The notes below the pieces were generated by a model. It saw nothing but the letters and a program-made list of their open reading frames with translations, ran no database searches and had not been told where the DNA came from. The translations under genes were made by a program, and so were the position numbers. From Haloechinothrix halophila YIM 93223 (GTDB lineage Bacteria; Actinomycetota; Actinomycetes; Mycobacteriales; Pseudonocardiaceae): a stretch of 64,000 nt of DNA. How positions within the stretch are numbered: position 1 is the first letter of the stretch; the number at the start of each line of letters is the position of its first letter. Shown piece after piece: positions 10,696 to 19,948 of this stretch. Location of the stretch: assembly GCF_000504245.1 (NCBI RefSeq), contig NZ_KI632509.1, forward strand, positions 4,863,502 through 4,927,501, given 5' to 3'.

Positions 10696-12336
10696 TCACT
10701 TCTTCGGGGCTGGCTTGTTGACCTTGACGGTTTCCTGTCCGACCTTCTCGGCGTCCATCGCCTCGGCCTCCGCCTCGACCAGCGGCTTGCCCTCCGCGGT
10801 CAGGAAGCCCTTCTTGAAGTCGTTCACCGCCTCGACGACGCGCTTGGCGTTGTCGTCGTTCCACTGGCCGGTGTCGCGGATCTCGGTCAGGATGCCCTCG
10901 TGCTTGTGCCGCACGTGGTCGATGAACTCCGAGTTGAACCGGCGGACGTCGTCGACCGGCACCGTGTCGAAGTGGCCGTCGGTGCCGAGGAAGACCGTCA
11001 GCACCTGCTCCTCGACCGGGAGCGGCTGGAACTCGCGCTGCTTGAGCACCTCGTAGAGGCGCGCACCACGGTCGAGCTGCGACTTCGACGCCTCGTCCAG
11101 GTCGGAGGCGAAGGCGGCGAACGCCTCGAGCTCCCGGTACTGGGACAGGTCGATACGCAGCGAACCCGCGACCTTCTTCATCGCCTTGACCTGCGCGTCA
11201 CCACCGACACGCGAGACCGAGATACCGACGTCGATCGCGGGCCGCTGACCAGCGTTGAACAGGTCGGACTGGAAGAAGCACTGCCCGTCGGTAATCGAGA
11301 TGACGTTGGTCGGGATGTAGGCCGACACGTCGTTCGCCTTGGTCTCGATGATCGGCAGCCCGGTCAGCGAGCCGGCGCCGAGGTCGTCCGAGAGCTTCGC
11401 GCAACGCTCGAGCAGGCGGGAGTGCAAGTAGAAGACGTCACCGGGGAAGGCCTCGCGGCCCGGCGGACGACGCAGCAGCAGCGAGATCGCTCGGTAGGCT
11501 TCAGCCTGCTTGGTGAGGTCGTCGAAGACGACGAGGACGTGCTTGCCCTGGTACATCCAGTGCTGGCCGATGGCGGAACCGGTGTAGGGGGCGAGCCACT
11601 TGTACCCGGCGGAGTCGGAAGCCGGGGCAGCGACGATGGTGGTGTAGTCCATCGCGCCGTGGTCCTCGAGCGACTTCTTGACCGCCGCGATCGTGGAGCC
11701 CTTCTGGCCGATGGCGACGTAGATGCAGCGGACCTGCTTCTCCGGGTCGCCGGACTCCCAGTTGGCCTTCTGGTTGATGATGGTGTCGACGCAGACGGCG
11801 GTCTTACCCGTCTTGCGGTCACCGATGATCAGCTGGCGCTGGCCACGGCCGATCGGGGTCATCGAGTCGATCGCGGTGATACCGGTCTGCAGCGGCTCGG
11901 AAACCGGCTGCCGCTCCACCACCGACGCCGCCTGCTTCTCGAGGGCGCGGCGGCCCTCTTCCGCGACCTCACCGAGGCCGTCGATGGGCTTGCCGAGCGG
12001 GTCGACGACCCGGCCGAGGTAGCCCTCCCCGACCGGCACCGACAGAATCCGGCCGGTGCGCTTGACCTCCTGGCCCTCTTCGACCGACTCGAAGTCACCC
12101 AGGATGGCCACACCGATCTCGCGCGCCTCGAGGTTCAGCGCGACGCCAAGCACGCCGCCGGGGAACTCCAGCAGCTCGTTGGCCATCGTCGAAGGCAGCC
12201 CCTCGACGTGCGCGATGCCGTCACCGGCGTCGACGACGACGCCGACCTCTTCCCGGCTCACATCCGGGGAGTAACTCGAGACGTAGTTCTCGATCGCACT
12301 GCGGATCTCGTCCGAGGAGATCGTCAGCTCCGTCAT
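10696..12336 (-). CDS. atpA: F1Fo ATP synthase alpha subunit
   Basis: 546 residues. Walker [14 protein letters not shown] is near residue 171, and family segments include [19 protein letters not shown] and [15 protein letters not shown]. The C-terminus is extended by about 30 residues beyond the E. coli protein, as is common in actinobacteria; in mycobacteria this tail suppresses ATP hydrolysis. That role here is inferred. It lies 79 bases downstream of atpH. Confidence 0.98.
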   Translation of the reverse strand: MTELTISSDEIRSAIENYVSSYSPDVSREEVGVVVDAGDGIAHVEGLPSTMANELLEFPGGVLGVALNLEAREIGVAILGDFESVEEGQEVKRTGRILSVPVGEGYLGRVVDPLGKPIDGLGEVAEEGRRALEKQAASVVERQPVSEPLQTGITAIDSMTPIGRGQRQLIIGDRKTGKTAVCVDTIINQKANWESGDPEKQVRCIYVAIGQKGSTIAAVKKSLEDHGAMDYTTIVAAPASDSAGYKWLAPYTGSAIGQHWMYQGKHVLVVFDDLTKQAEAYRAISLLLRRPPGREAFPGDVFYLHSRLLERCAKLSDDLGAGSLTGLPIIETKANDVSAYIPTNVISITDGQCFFQSDLFNAGQRPAIDVGISVSRVGGDAQVKAMKKVAGSLRIDLSQYRELEAFAAFASDLDEASKSQLDRGARLYEVLKQREFQPLPVEEQVLTVFLGTDGHFDTVPVDDVRRFNSEFIDHVRHKHEGILTEIRDTGQWNDDNAKRVVEAVNDFKKGFLTAEGKPLVEAEAEAMDAEKVGQETVKVNKPAPKK

Positions 12337-12415
12337 GTCGTTCCCGCTCTCACTTCATTCTCTGCCACTTGCAACGTCTGTGTGTGTTTGTGCCGGTGAC
12401 CCGGCGTGCCGGCCG

Positions 12416-13243
12416 TCAGGCCAGCTGACCGCGCAGCGCCATGATCCGGCCTGCCGAACTGCCGTCGATGACCTCGTCGCCGACCTTGACCACGATGCCG
12501 CCGAGCACGTCCGGTTTGACCTCGGCGTGCAGCGTGATCGGCTTGCCGTAGATCCGGTTCAGCTTGGCCGAGAGCGCATCGCGCTGCTCGTCGGTGAGCG
12601 GGCTCGCGGTGATCACGTGTGCCACCGACTGCTCGCGCCGCCGTGCCGCCAGTTCGGACAGCTCGTCGAGACGCTTCTCGACTCCCCTGCCCTTCGGGTC
12701 GCCCGCGACCTGCTCGATCAACGCGAGGGTGACCGGGTTGACGCGGTCGCCGAAGATCCGCCGTACCAGCTCACGCTTGGCCGCGATGCTGCCGGACTGA
12801 TCCGACAGCGCGCGGTCGAGCTCGGCGTTGTTCGCCACGGCCCGCGCGACACCGAACAACTCGTCCTCAACGCTGTTGAGGGTACCGTCACGCTCGGCCG
12901 CCGCCAGCATCGCGCTCGCTCCGAGCGCCCTGACGCCGTCGAGCAGCTCACGCGGGTTAGACCACCTGCTGCTCGCGACGACGTCGAGTACCTGCAGCGT
13001 CGCGTCGCCCACCTGGCTGCCGAGCAGCGAACGCACCAGGTTCTTGCGGGCGTCCTCCGATGCGGCGGGGTCGGCGACGGCGCGCCGGAGCGCGACCTCG
13101 CCACGCAGCAGTCGCGTGAACGCGAACAGCTCCTCGCCGACCGTGGCAGGGCTGGCATCCGCCCCGCCGAGCACCCCGTCGAGGCGGTGTTCGGCGGCGG
13201 CGAGCGCGTCCCTGCTCGCGGCGTGCATGGTTGTCGCGGCCAT
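12416..13243 (-). CDS. atpH: F1Fo ATP synthase delta subunit
   Basis: 275 residues, the long actinobacterial form of delta that joins the peripheral stalk to F1. The C-terminal domain has the conserved ASPLTDEQRDALSAKLNRIYG and DVLGGIVVKVGDEVIDGS signatures. In mycobacteria delta is fused to a b-like segment (446 residues); here the fusion is absent and a separate b subunit precedes it. The ATG overlaps the atpF stop by one base (TGATG), indicating coupling. Confidence 0.95.
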   Translation of the reverse strand: MAATTMHAASRDALAAAEHRLDGVLGGADASPATVGEELFAFTRLLRGEVALRRAVADPAASEDARKNLVRSLLGSQVGDATLQVLDVVASSRWSNPRELLDGVRALGASAMLAAAERDGTLNSVEDELFGVARAVANNAELDRALSDQSGSIAAKRELVRRIFGDRVNPVTLALIEQVAGDPKGRGVEKRLDELSELAARRREQSVAHVITASPLTDEQRDALSAKLNRIYGKPITLHAEVKPDVLGGIVVKVGDEVIDGSSAGRIMALRGQLA

Positions 13244-13779
13244 CAGTTCCGAGCTCCGGTGGTGTCCAGCTCTGCGATAAAGCGGTCGACGGTGCCTTTG
13301 CGGCGGGCCTCGTCCTCCAGCGACTCACCGACGATACGGCTGGCGAGTTCGACGGAGTTGCGACCAAGCTCGGAGCGCAGCTCAGCGATGATCTGCGCCT
13401 TCTGCGCCTGCAGCTGAGCCTCGCCGTTGGCGACGATACGTGCCGCCTCGGCCTCGGCCTCGGCACGCAGCTCGTCACGAATCCGCTCCGCTTCCAGCCT
13501 GGCGTCGTCACGGATCTTGGCGGCCTCGGTGCGGGCCTCAGCGAGCTGCGCGTTGAACTGCTGACGCGCCTGCTCCGCCTCGGCCTGCGCCTTCTCGGCC
13601 TTCTCGATCCCGCCTTCGATCTTCTCGGCCCGCTCCTCGTACAGCTTCTCGAAGCGCGGGACGACGTACTTCCACAAGATGAAGAGCAGGATGCCGAAGG
13701 CCACCAGGCCAAGGGCGATCTCTGACGGCAGCGGAAGGACTGGATTGTGCTCTTCCTCAGCTGCCAGCACGTATGTCAT
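13243..13779 (-). CDS. atpF: F1Fo ATP synthase b subunit
   Basis: About 178 residues. One N-terminal membrane helix (IALGLVAFGILLFILWKYVV) is followed by a long charged amphipathic helix rich in Ala, Glu, Lys and Arg (about residues 40-170), which dimerises as the peripheral stalk. The start is uncertain: ATG 13779 is used here, but GTG 13785 (five bases after GGGAG) or TTG 13797 would add 2 or 6 residues. The spacing to atpE is short, as expected in the operon. Confidence 0.93.
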   Translation of the reverse strand: MTYVLAAEEEHNPVLPLPSEIALGLVAFGILLFILWKYVVPRFEKLYEERAEKIEGGIEKAEKAQAEAEQARQQFNAQLAEARTEAAKIRDDARLEAERIRDELRAEAEAEAARIVANGEAQLQAQKAQIIAELRSELGRNSVELASRIVGESLEDEARRKGTVDRFIAELDTTGARN

Positions 13780-13813
13780 AAGCACGACGTCTCCCAATAC
13801 GGTGAGGCGTTAA

Positions 13814-14062
13814 TCAGGCAGCGGAAGCGATGAAGTACAGCACCAGACCGATCAGCGCCAGCACCTCGGTCAGCACGAAGGTGGTCCACGCGATACCCAT
13901 CAGCTTGCCCTGGGCCTCGGGCTGGCGCGCGGTGCCCTGGATAACTGCGGCCCAGATCAGACCGACACCAATACCGGGGCCGATGGCGCCGAGACCGTAA
14001 CCGATCATGGCGAGCCCGGGGTTCAGGTTGACGGCTTCCTGCGCGAGAACGATGTTGCTCAC
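13814..14062 (-). CDS. atpE: F1Fo ATP synthase c subunit
   Basis: 82 residues forming two membrane helices: [20 protein letters not shown] and [17 protein letters not shown], joined by the polar loop ARQPEAQGK. The ion-carrying acidic residue is the Glu in LTEVLALIG, typical of proton-driven c rings. The GTG at 14062 follows AAAGGGA and yields the standard short N-terminus; an upstream TTG (14080) would add six unlikely residues. The Glu helix is the binding site of bedaquiline-type drugs in mycobacteria; sensitivity here is not inferable. Confidence 0.95.
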   Translation of the reverse strand: MSNIVLAQEAVNLNPGLAMIGYGLGAIGPGIGVGLIWAAVIQGTARQPEAQGKLMGIAWTTFVLTEVLALIGLVLYFIASAA

Positions 14063-14131
14063 TTGTGTATCCCTTTCCAACTCTCATCCGCCATTGACGC
14101 GGATCGCGAGGCTTTACTCGATGTGGTGTGC

Positions 14132-14995
14132 TTAGTGGTCTTCCGCCAATGCCATGCCGATGTATCCGGCGGAGAGCACGGCGAAAACGTAGGCCTGGAT
14201 CACCTGGATCAGGGCCTCGACAAAGGTCATCAGGATCGCGAACGCCCACGAGATCAGCGAAACCGGCTTCAGCACGGCGCTGGCCTCGAGCAGCAAGTAG
14301 GAACCCGCCAGCGTGAACACCAACAGGATGAGGTGACCGGCGAACATCGCGGCGAAAACACGAATCGCGAGCGTGATCGGGTTCATCACGAACTTCTGGA
14401 AGAACTCGATCGGCGTCAGCAGCAGGTAGATCGGCTTGGGCGCACCAGCGGGGAAAAGCTGGTTCTTCAAGTAACCGGTGAAGCCGTGCCGACGGAACCC
14501 AGCGATGTGGTAGACGGGGTAGACGACGAGCAGCGACAGCGCCAGCGGGAAGCCGATGTGCGAGAACGTCGGGAACTGAATCAGCGGAATGATCCCGAAC
14601 AGGTTGTTGACCAGGATGAAGGTGAACAACGCCAGAATGAGCGGCACAAACGGCCGGAAGTCGGCCGAGCCGATCTGGTCCCGCGCGATGTTGTTGCGAC
14701 CGAAGTCGTAAACCGACTCAGCGGCGTACTGCAGCTTGCCGGGAACCACCTTGAGGTTGCGGGAGGCGATCAGGAAGAACGCCGCCACTATGACAACCGA
14801 AAGCACGACGAGGACCATCGGCTTGGTGACTCCGCCGACGATCGGCGGAAGGAAGAAATCCCCGACACCCGGGGGTACGAAATCGCCACCTTGTGCAAGT
14901 ACCAGCGCGCCCAACGAGGGCTCCTTCCGGTTCTCCCGGCCGGCGATCACACCGCCGGGGGAATCGTCATGATCTGTCGTTAACGTACCTGACAC
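14132..14995 (-). CDS. atpB: F1Fo ATP synthase a subunit
   Basis: 287 residues with about five to six membrane helices. The conserved Arg lies in the segment MNPITLAIRVFAAMFAGHL, which forms the proton half-channels against the c ring. Other family segments are FVPLILALFTFILVNNLFG and WAFAILMTFVEALIQVIQAY. The ATG at 14995 sits within a CCTGAC-ACAT-GTCAGG dyad (14988-15003), so the start could be partly sequestered in the mRNA. It lies 128 bases after the AtpI-like gene, in a gap likely to hold the main atp promoter. Confidence 0.95.
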   Translation of the reverse strand: MSGTLTTDHDDSPGGVIAGRENRKEPSLGALVLAQGGDFVPPGVGDFFLPPIVGGVTKPMVLVVLSVVIVAAFFLIASRNLKVVPGKLQYAAESVYDFGRNNIARDQIGSADFRPFVPLILALFTFILVNNLFGIIPLIQFPTFSHIGFPLALSLLVVYPVYHIAGFRRHGFTGYLKNQLFPAGAPKPIYLLLTPIEFFQKFVMNPITLAIRVFAAMFAGHLILLVFTLAGSYLLLEASAVLKPVSLISWAFAILMTFVEALIQVIQAYVFAVLSAGYIGMALAEDH

Positions 14996-15084
14996 ATGTC
15001 AGGCACCCTGCGGCGGATGGGCCCAGGCCACTTCGGCGAGCTCCGCCTGCAGAGCGGACCCTACCAGCCCGCATGAGGCCACAT

Positions 15085-15098
15085 AGTACGGGCGTACT
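15085..15098. promoter_or_regulatory. Palindrome upstream of atpB (putative operator)
   Basis: AGTACG-GG-CGTACT is a perfect 6-bp inverted repeat with a 2-base centre in the 128-base gap between the AtpI-like gene and atpB. A related GTACG...CGTAC dyad occurs upstream of the GGDEF-EAL gene (45613-45625). A regulator is not identifiable. Confidence 0.4.
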
Positions 15099-15123
15099 CC
15101 TTAAGGTCGAGGACACTCCGCCG

Positions 15124-15600
15124 TTACTGAGAGTTCGGGATGATGGTCGGGATCTTGGTCCGCTTGAACGCGACGACCTCGGCTCCCGCCCACATCATCA
15201 CGGCGGCGAGCACGGTCAACGCGAGCGAGAGGGTGTGGAAGGCGTCCACCTCGCGCAGCAGCATCGTCACCACGAGTAGCGCCAGGATCTTGAAGACGTA
15301 CCCGCCGAGCGCGACCGCCATGACGAACATCACAGGCAGGTCGGCGGACTGCTTCATCATCACGAACGTCGCCAGCGACGACGCCAGCGCGACCGCGCCA
15401 CCAACCAGCGCGCCCCAGAGGCCAGGCGTGCCGTTGAGCACGGTCGCGATGACGGCGGCGACCGCGATGGTCACCACTGTCACCGGGAGCGCGGTGCGCA
15501 GCATGGTGTCGGCGAGGGTGCGGACGATGGCGCCGTGCGGGTTCTCGGGTTCGGTGTTCGCACTGGTGTCGGCGTTGGTATCGCTACCGGCGTCGGTCAC
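15124..15600 (-). CDS. AtpI-like membrane protein
   Basis: 158 residues with four hydrophobic helices after a polar 25-residue N-terminus (TLPVTVVTIAVAAVIATVL, LWGALVGGAVALASSLATF, VMFVMAVALGGYVFKILALL and a last helix ending near VVAFKRTKIP). It occupies the atpI position (Rv1303 in M. tuberculosis). AtpI proteins assist c-ring assembly or cation supply, though evidence in actinobacteria is thin. The gene overlaps the wecA stop by four bases (ATGA), so it is translationally coupled to wecA rather than to atpB. Confidence 0.8.
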   Translation of the reverse strand: MTDAGSDTNADTSANTEPENPHGAIVRTLADTMLRTALPVTVVTIAVAAVIATVLNGTPGLWGALVGGAVALASSLATFVMMKQSADLPVMFVMAVALGGYVFKILALLVVTMLLREVDAFHTLSLALTVLAAVMMWAGAEVVAFKRTKIPTIIPNSQ

Positions 15601-16754
15601 TGGCTGGCCTCCTTGGTTCTCGATCTGAGTCTAGGCACCGCCGAGATGAGCACCGCCACCAGCAGGCCGAGCAACATGATCCAGAACACGGCGGCAGCCT
15701 CGAACAAGGTCAGCGCGACCGTGCCGAACGCGAGCAGCCCTGCCCACATGTACATCAGCAGCACCGCACGCCGCTGGGAGTGACCGATCTCAAGCAACCG
15801 GTGGTGTAGGTGCATCTTGTCCGCGGCGAACGGGCTCTCGCCCCTGCGGGTGCGCCGGATGACCGCCATCAGGAGGTCGAGCAGCGGCAGGAACAGCGCG
15901 CCTGCCACCACGACCAGCGGCGACAGCAGCGCGATGATGTTGGTGGTGTTGTACTGCGGGTACGACATTTTGCCCGAGGCCGATGTAATCGCCCCGGCCA
16001 GCATCAGCCCGATGAACATCGAGCCGGAATCGCCCATGAACAGCTTGGCTGGCTGGAAGTTGTGCGGCAGAAAGCCGAGACAAGCCCCGGCGACGGTGGC
16101 CCCGATCAGTGCGGGCGGATAGGTCGCGACGTCGCCGCCGGTCGATGCGAGCAGGCCGATCGAGAACACGCAGATCGCCGATGCGGCGACGAAGCCGATG
16201 CCAGCGGCGAGCCCGTCGAGCCCGTCGACGAAGTTCATCGCGTTGACCATGGTGAGGACGAGCAGCACCACGAGCAGTCCGCCCTGGTTCTGGTCCAGCT
16301 GAAACAGCGTGCCAACGTCGCCGTCGCTGCCGCCCCACGGCACCCAGAAGGTGCTCCACTGCACGCCGAACAACACCAGGATGCCCGCGCACATCACCTG
16401 ACCGGCGAGCTTCGTCCATGCGTCAAGCTCGAACCGGTCGTCGACCGCGCCGATCAGCACGATCACGCCGCCGCCGATGAGCACGCCGATCGGGTCGAGT
16501 GAGAACTCGAACGCCGCACGAAGCACCGGCAGCTGGTGCGCGAGGTACATGCCGCCAGCGACACCCGCGTACAGGGCGAGCCCGCCCAAGTAGGGCATCG
16601 GCTTGGCGTGGACGTCACGGGCGCGCGGATAGGCCATCGCGCCGAGGCGCATCGCGACGCGGCGCGCGACCCCGGTGAGCAGGAACGTCAGCGCGGCTGC
16701 CGTGAGCCCGACGAGCAGATACTCGCGAATCGGGAGGACGGCTACATCTGTCAC
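15597..16754 (-). CDS. wecA: WecA/Rfe-type undecaprenyl-phosphate sugar-1-phosphate transferase (MraY family)
   Basis: 385 residues, about eleven membrane helices. Family motifs are the N-terminal VHAKPMPYLGGLALYAG, the DD motif GAVDDRFELDAWTKLAGQ, NFVDGLDGLAAGI, the catalytic FMGDSGSMFIG, and the cytoplasmic HLHHRLLEIGHSQRR. In mycobacteria the orthologue at this position (Rv1302) loads GlcNAc-1-phosphate onto decaprenyl phosphate to begin the linker joining arabinogalactan to peptidoglycan. The same role is expected here if the organism has an arabinogalactan wall. It is coupled to atpI (4-base overlap) and starts 11 bases after the TsaC-type gene. Confidence 0.92.
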   Translation of the reverse strand: MTDVAVLPIREYLLVGLTAAALTFLLTGVARRVAMRLGAMAYPRARDVHAKPMPYLGGLALYAGVAGGMYLAHQLPVLRAAFEFSLDPIGVLIGGGVIVLIGAVDDRFELDAWTKLAGQVMCAGILVLFGVQWSTFWVPWGGSDGDVGTLFQLDQNQGGLLVVLLVLTMVNAMNFVDGLDGLAAGIGFVAASAICVFSIGLLASTGGDVATYPPALIGATVAGACLGFLPHNFQPAKLFMGDSGSMFIGLMLAGAITSASGKMSYPQYNTTNIIALLSPLVVVAGALFLPLLDLLMAVIRRTRRGESPFAADKMHLHHRLLEIGHSQRRAVLLMYMWAGLLAFGTVALTLFEAAAVFWIMLLGLLVAVLISAVPRLRSRTKEASQ

Positions 16755-16765
16755 GATCTGCCAGC

Positions 16766-17416
16766 TCAGCCTGCCGTCTCGACCTGGGTGCCAAGGACAT
16801 CGGACACCGCGTTGACGCTGACGGCGCCTTCACGCAGCACGACGGGCTGCTCCCCGGTCAAGTCGACGATCGTGGACGGCACGGCGTCGCCGCTCGGGCC
16901 GCCGTCGAGGTAGATGCCGATCTCCTCGCCGAACTGCTCGCGGGCCTCCTCGACGGTGGCGGCAGGCGGCAGGCCGGAGCGGTTCGCGCTGGACACCGCC
17001 ATGGGGCCGGTCTCGCGCAGCAGCTCGAGCGCGACAGAGTGCAGCGGCATGCGCAGCATCACGGTGCCCTTGGTGCTGCCGAGATCCCAGGCCAGGCTCG
17101 GCGCGTGCGGCAGCACGATCGACAGGTCCCCCGGCCAGAACGCCTCGACGAGGGCGCGGGCCGACTTCGGCACGCCGAGCACGAGGCCGTCGATGGTGGA
17201 CCAGGAGCCGACGAGCACGCCGACCGGCATGTCGGGTCCCCTGCGTTTGGCGCTGAGCAGCGAGCGCACGGCGCCAGCGTCGAAGGCGTCGCAACCTATG
17301 CCGTACACGGTGTCGGTTGGCAGTATCACGAGCCTCCCGGCTCGCACCGCGGCCGCCGCCGCGCGCAATCCCTCGGCACGCTCGTCTCGCAGGCTGCAGT
17401 CGTACACCTGGCTCAT
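16766..17416 (-). CDS. tsaC: L-threonylcarbamoyladenylate synthase (Sua5/YciO/YrdC family)
   Basis: 216 residues. The N-terminal motif LVILPTDTVYGIGCDA binds threonine/ATP and SSANRSG lies in the active site. The enzyme makes threonylcarbamoyl-AMP from threonine, bicarbonate and ATP for the t6A37 modification of ANN-decoding tRNAs. The length matches the YrdC domain without the Sua5 C-terminal extension. The ATG at 17416 (MSQVYDCSLRDERAEG) matches the actinobacterial N-terminus; the open frame upstream lacks family similarity. It is part of the prmC-TsaC-wecA operon (Rv1300-Rv1302 equivalent). Confidence 0.93.
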   Translation of the reverse strand: MSQVYDCSLRDERAEGLRAAAAAVRAGRLVILPTDTVYGIGCDAFDAGAVRSLLSAKRRGPDMPVGVLVGSWSTIDGLVLGVPKSARALVEAFWPGDLSIVLPHAPSLAWDLGSTKGTVMLRMPLHSVALELLRETGPMAVSSANRSGLPPAATVEEAREQFGEEIGIYLDGGPSGDAVPSTIVDLTGEQPVVLREGAVSVNAVSDVLGTQVETAG

Positions 17417-17441
17417 GCCCAAAAGACTACTGCGAACAGAC

Positions 17442-18305
17442 TCAACCCCTACGGGCGGTGGCGAACCGTGCTCTCCCCGCGAGGTCGGTATGGTCAACGA
17501 CCCTGCTCAACACCTTGCGCGCCGACAGCAGCGCCGGGACGGCCTCGCCGTGGCTGTCGTCGTGCTCGATGGCCACTCCCCCGTCGATGACCAGCAGCCG
17601 GGCGGCGAGCGCGACCACCGACCGGATGATGGCGAGGCCGTCGTCAGCGGCGAACACCGCGTGGTGCGGATCGTGATCGGCGACCTCAGGCGGCACCCGC
17701 GTGCCCTCCGGCACGTACGGCGGATTGCACAGCACCAGGTCGACCAGACCGTCCAGGTCGGCGAGCAGGCGGCTATCGGTGACGTCGCCGGAGTACAACG
17801 TGACCGGAGTGTCGCCAGCCGCGACGCGGACGTCGGCGTTGCGGCGCGCCCATGCCAGCGCGGACGGGTCGTTGTCCACGGCGAACACCCGCGCGTCGGG
17901 ACGGGCGTGCGCGACGGCGAGCGCGAGCGCGCCCGACCCGGTACAGAGGTCGACGACGATGGGCGCCTCACGGCGTTCGATGAGATCGAGGCCCCACTGC
18001 AACATCAGTTCGGTTTCCGGGCGCGGCACGAAGACGCCGGGTCCGACATCGACGCTGATCGGGCCCATCGCGGCGGTGCCGGTGATGTGCTGGAGCGGGA
18101 TGCGCTTCGCGCGGCGAGTGACGATCTCGCGCATGGCATCCACGACAGGCGGGTCGACCAGCGGGGTCAGCGGGAGCCGGTCGCGTGCCACGCCGAGCAC
18201 GTGCGCGGCGAGCAGCTCCGCGTCCACGCGTGGGGAGGCGACCCCGGCCTCTTCCAGGATCCGGGTCGCCTCGACGAGCGCCAGTCGCAGTGGTTGTCGC
18301 TTCAC
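17442..18305 (-). CDS. prmC: Peptide chain release factor N5-glutamine methyltransferase PrmC/HemK
   Basis: 287 residues. The helical N-terminal domain recognises the release factor. The SAM-binding motif is VVDLCTGSGALALAVAH (about 117-133), and the catalytic NPPYVPEG (194-201) and FVPRPETE (92-99) are diagnostic. It methylates the Gln of the GGQ motif of RF1 and RF2. It lies 52 bases downstream of prfA, its substrate gene, as in many bacteria. Confidence 0.96.
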   Translation of the reverse strand: MKRQPLRLALVEATRILEEAGVASPRVDAELLAAHVLGVARDRLPLTPLVDPPVVDAMREIVTRRAKRIPLQHITGTAAMGPISVDVGPGVFVPRPETELMLQWGLDLIERREAPIVVDLCTGSGALALAVAHARPDARVFAVDNDPSALAWARRNADVRVAAGDTPVTLYSGDVTDSRLLADLDGLVDLVLCNPPYVPEGTRVPPEVADHDPHHAVFAADDGLAIIRSVVALAARLLVIDGGVAIEHDDSHGEAVPALLSARKVLSRVVDHTDLAGRARFATARRG

Positions 18306-18357
18306 GCTGTCAAGGTTAACGGCGCAGCTCCGCCCGATCCGGTAGTGACTCGGCTGC

Positions 18358-19443
18358 TCACGCCTGTTGCTGCTCCGCCAGCCGCTCTTCCTTGTCCGCG
18401 GCTTGCAGTGCGTCGAGGACGCCGTTCAGTTCGCCGGCGAGCACCTGGTCGAGGTTGTACGCCTTGTAGTTCACCCGGTGATCGGAGATGCGGTTCTCCG
18501 GGAAGTTGTAGGTGCGGACCCGCTCGGAGCGATCAACGGTCCTGACCTGCGAGCGCCGCGTGTCCGCTGCCTTGGCGGCTGCTTCCTCTTCGGCCATCGC
18601 CTGCAACCTGGCCTGCAACACCTGCAACGCGCGAGCCCGGTTCTGGATCTGCGACTTCTCGTTCTGACAGGACACCACGATGCCGGTAGGCACGTGGGTG
18701 ATCCGCACCGCGGAGTCGGTGGTGTTCACGCTCTGCCCACCGGGACCCGACGAACGAAAGACGTCGATGCGCAGGTCGTTTGGGTCAACCTCGACCTCGA
18801 TCTCCTCCGGCTCCGGGTAGATCAGCACACCGGCGGCAGAGGTGTGAATGCGGCCCTGCGATTCGGTGGCAGGCACGCGCTGCACCCGGTGCACCCCGCC
18901 CTCGAACTTCAGCCGGGCCCACACGCCCTCGGGACCGTCAGCCTTGCCCTTGAAGGACACCGTGACGTCCTTATAGCCGCCGAGGTCGGACTCCGTCGAG
19001 TCGAGAATGGTGGCCTTCCAGCCTTCTCGTTCGGCGTAGCGTAGATACATCCGCAGCAAGTCACCGGCGAACAGCGCGGACTCCTCGCCGCCCTCGCCCG
19101 ACTTGATCTCCATGACGACGTCGGACGAGTCGTACGGGTCGCGGGGCAGCAGCTGTTCGGTCAGCTTCGACTCGAGCTCAGGGACGCGCTGCTCCAGCTC
19201 AGCCGCTTCCTCGGCGAAGGTGTCGTCCTCCGAGGCGAGTTCCTTGGCCGTCCCCAGGTCGGACCGGGCGGACTCCAGCTCCCTGATGGTCTTCACGACC
19301 GGGGCCAGCTCGGCGTACCTGCGCCCGAGCTTGCGCGCACGATCGGTGTCGGCATGCACAGCGGGATCGCTGAGCTGACTTTCCAGCTCAGCGTATTCCG
19401 CCAGCAAGCCGTCCAGCGAACGAGAGTCCACGGCTTGACTCAC
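18358..19443 (-). CDS. prfA: Peptide chain release factor 1
   Basis: 361 residues, full length. Domain 3 carries GGQ at 235-237 ([18 protein letters not shown]). The PxT stop-codon recognition motif is PAT at 191-193, specific for UAA/UAG. Starts at GTG 19443; no strong ribosome site is visible upstream. Preceded by a perfect 12-bp hairpin that probably ends the rpmE transcript, so prfA likely starts a new unit with prmC. Confidence 0.97.
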   Translation of the reverse strand: MSQAVDSRSLDGLLAEYAELESQLSDPAVHADTDRARKLGRRYAELAPVVKTIRELESARSDLGTAKELASEDDTFAEEAAELEQRVPELESKLTEQLLPRDPYDSSDVVMEIKSGEGGEESALFAGDLLRMYLRYAEREGWKATILDSTESDLGGYKDVTVSFKGKADGPEGVWARLKFEGGVHRVQRVPATESQGRIHTSAAGVLIYPEPEEIEVEVDPNDLRIDVFRSSGPGGQSVNTTDSAVRITHVPTGIVVSCQNEKSQIQNRARALQVLQARLQAMAEEEAAAKAADTRRSQVRTVDRSERVRTYNFPENRISDHRVNYKAYNLDQVLAGELNGVLDALQAADKEERLAEQQQA

Positions 19444-19466
19444 CTAGCGTCGAAGGGAAAGAACCG

Positions 19467-19500
19467 CGTGGTGTGCCGCGCGGGCGCACGGCACACCACG
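19467..19500 (-). terminator. Perfect 12-bp hairpin between rpmE and prfA
   Basis: CGTGGTGTGCCG (19467-19478) pairs without mismatch with CGGCACACCACG (19489-19500) around a 10-base loop. It lies 79 bases downstream of the rpmE stop on the minus strand. There is no clear U-tract. Probable terminator or processing hairpin for rpmE. Confidence 0.65.
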
Positions 19501-19578
19501 ACGATCCGGGAAAGAAACGGGCACCGGTCAACAGCGCTGTCGGTGCTGGCCGGCGCTGTTCGAGACAGTAGCCGCGGG

Positions 19579-19797
19579 CTACTTCTTTTCCTTGCGCTTG
19601 CCGTACCGCGCCTCGAAGCGCGCCACGCGGCCACCGGTGTCGAGGATCTTCTGCTTGCCGGTGTAGAAGGGGTGGCAGTTGGAGCAGACCTCGACGTGGA
19701 TGTGACCAGACGACTTGGTGCTGCGCGTGGTGAAGTTGTTGCCGCAGCTACAGATGACCTCGGTCTGGACGTACTCGGGGTGGATACCGCTCTTCAT
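19579..19797 (-). CDS. rpmE: 50S ribosomal protein L31 (zinc-binding form)
   Basis: 72 residues. Four cysteines arranged as CSC near the N-terminus and CSNC at about 36-39 ([19 protein letters not shown] ... [17 protein letters not shown]) define the C+ zinc-containing L31. The basic C-terminus ([10 protein letters not shown]) is typical. Under zinc starvation such forms are often replaced by a C- paralogue; none is visible here. It stands alone between two strong hairpins, downstream of rho. Confidence 0.97.
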   Translation of the reverse strand: MKSGIHPEYVQTEVICSCGNNFTTRSTKSSGHIHVEVCSNCHPFYTGKQKILDTGGRVARFEARYGKRKEKK

Positions 19798-19904
19798 GGT
19801 TGTCCTTTCTGATGTGGCCGCCGGGTCCCCGAACAACGCTCGGCCCAAAGTGAGCCAGTGGGGTGAACCGGTGCCGGACTTCGTCTCAATTCTGCCAGAC
19901 GCCA

Positions 19905-19938
19905 CACGCGGGCCCCGCACCATGGCAGGGCCCGCGTG
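19905..19938 (-). terminator. Perfect 11-bp hairpin between rho and rpmE
   Basis: CACGCGGGCCC (19905-19915) pairs perfectly with GGGCCCGCGTG (19928-19938) with a 12-base loop, ten bases after the rho stop. The position indicates the rho transcript terminator. No U-tract follows. Confidence 0.7.
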
Positions 19939-19948
19939 AGCCGCGTCG

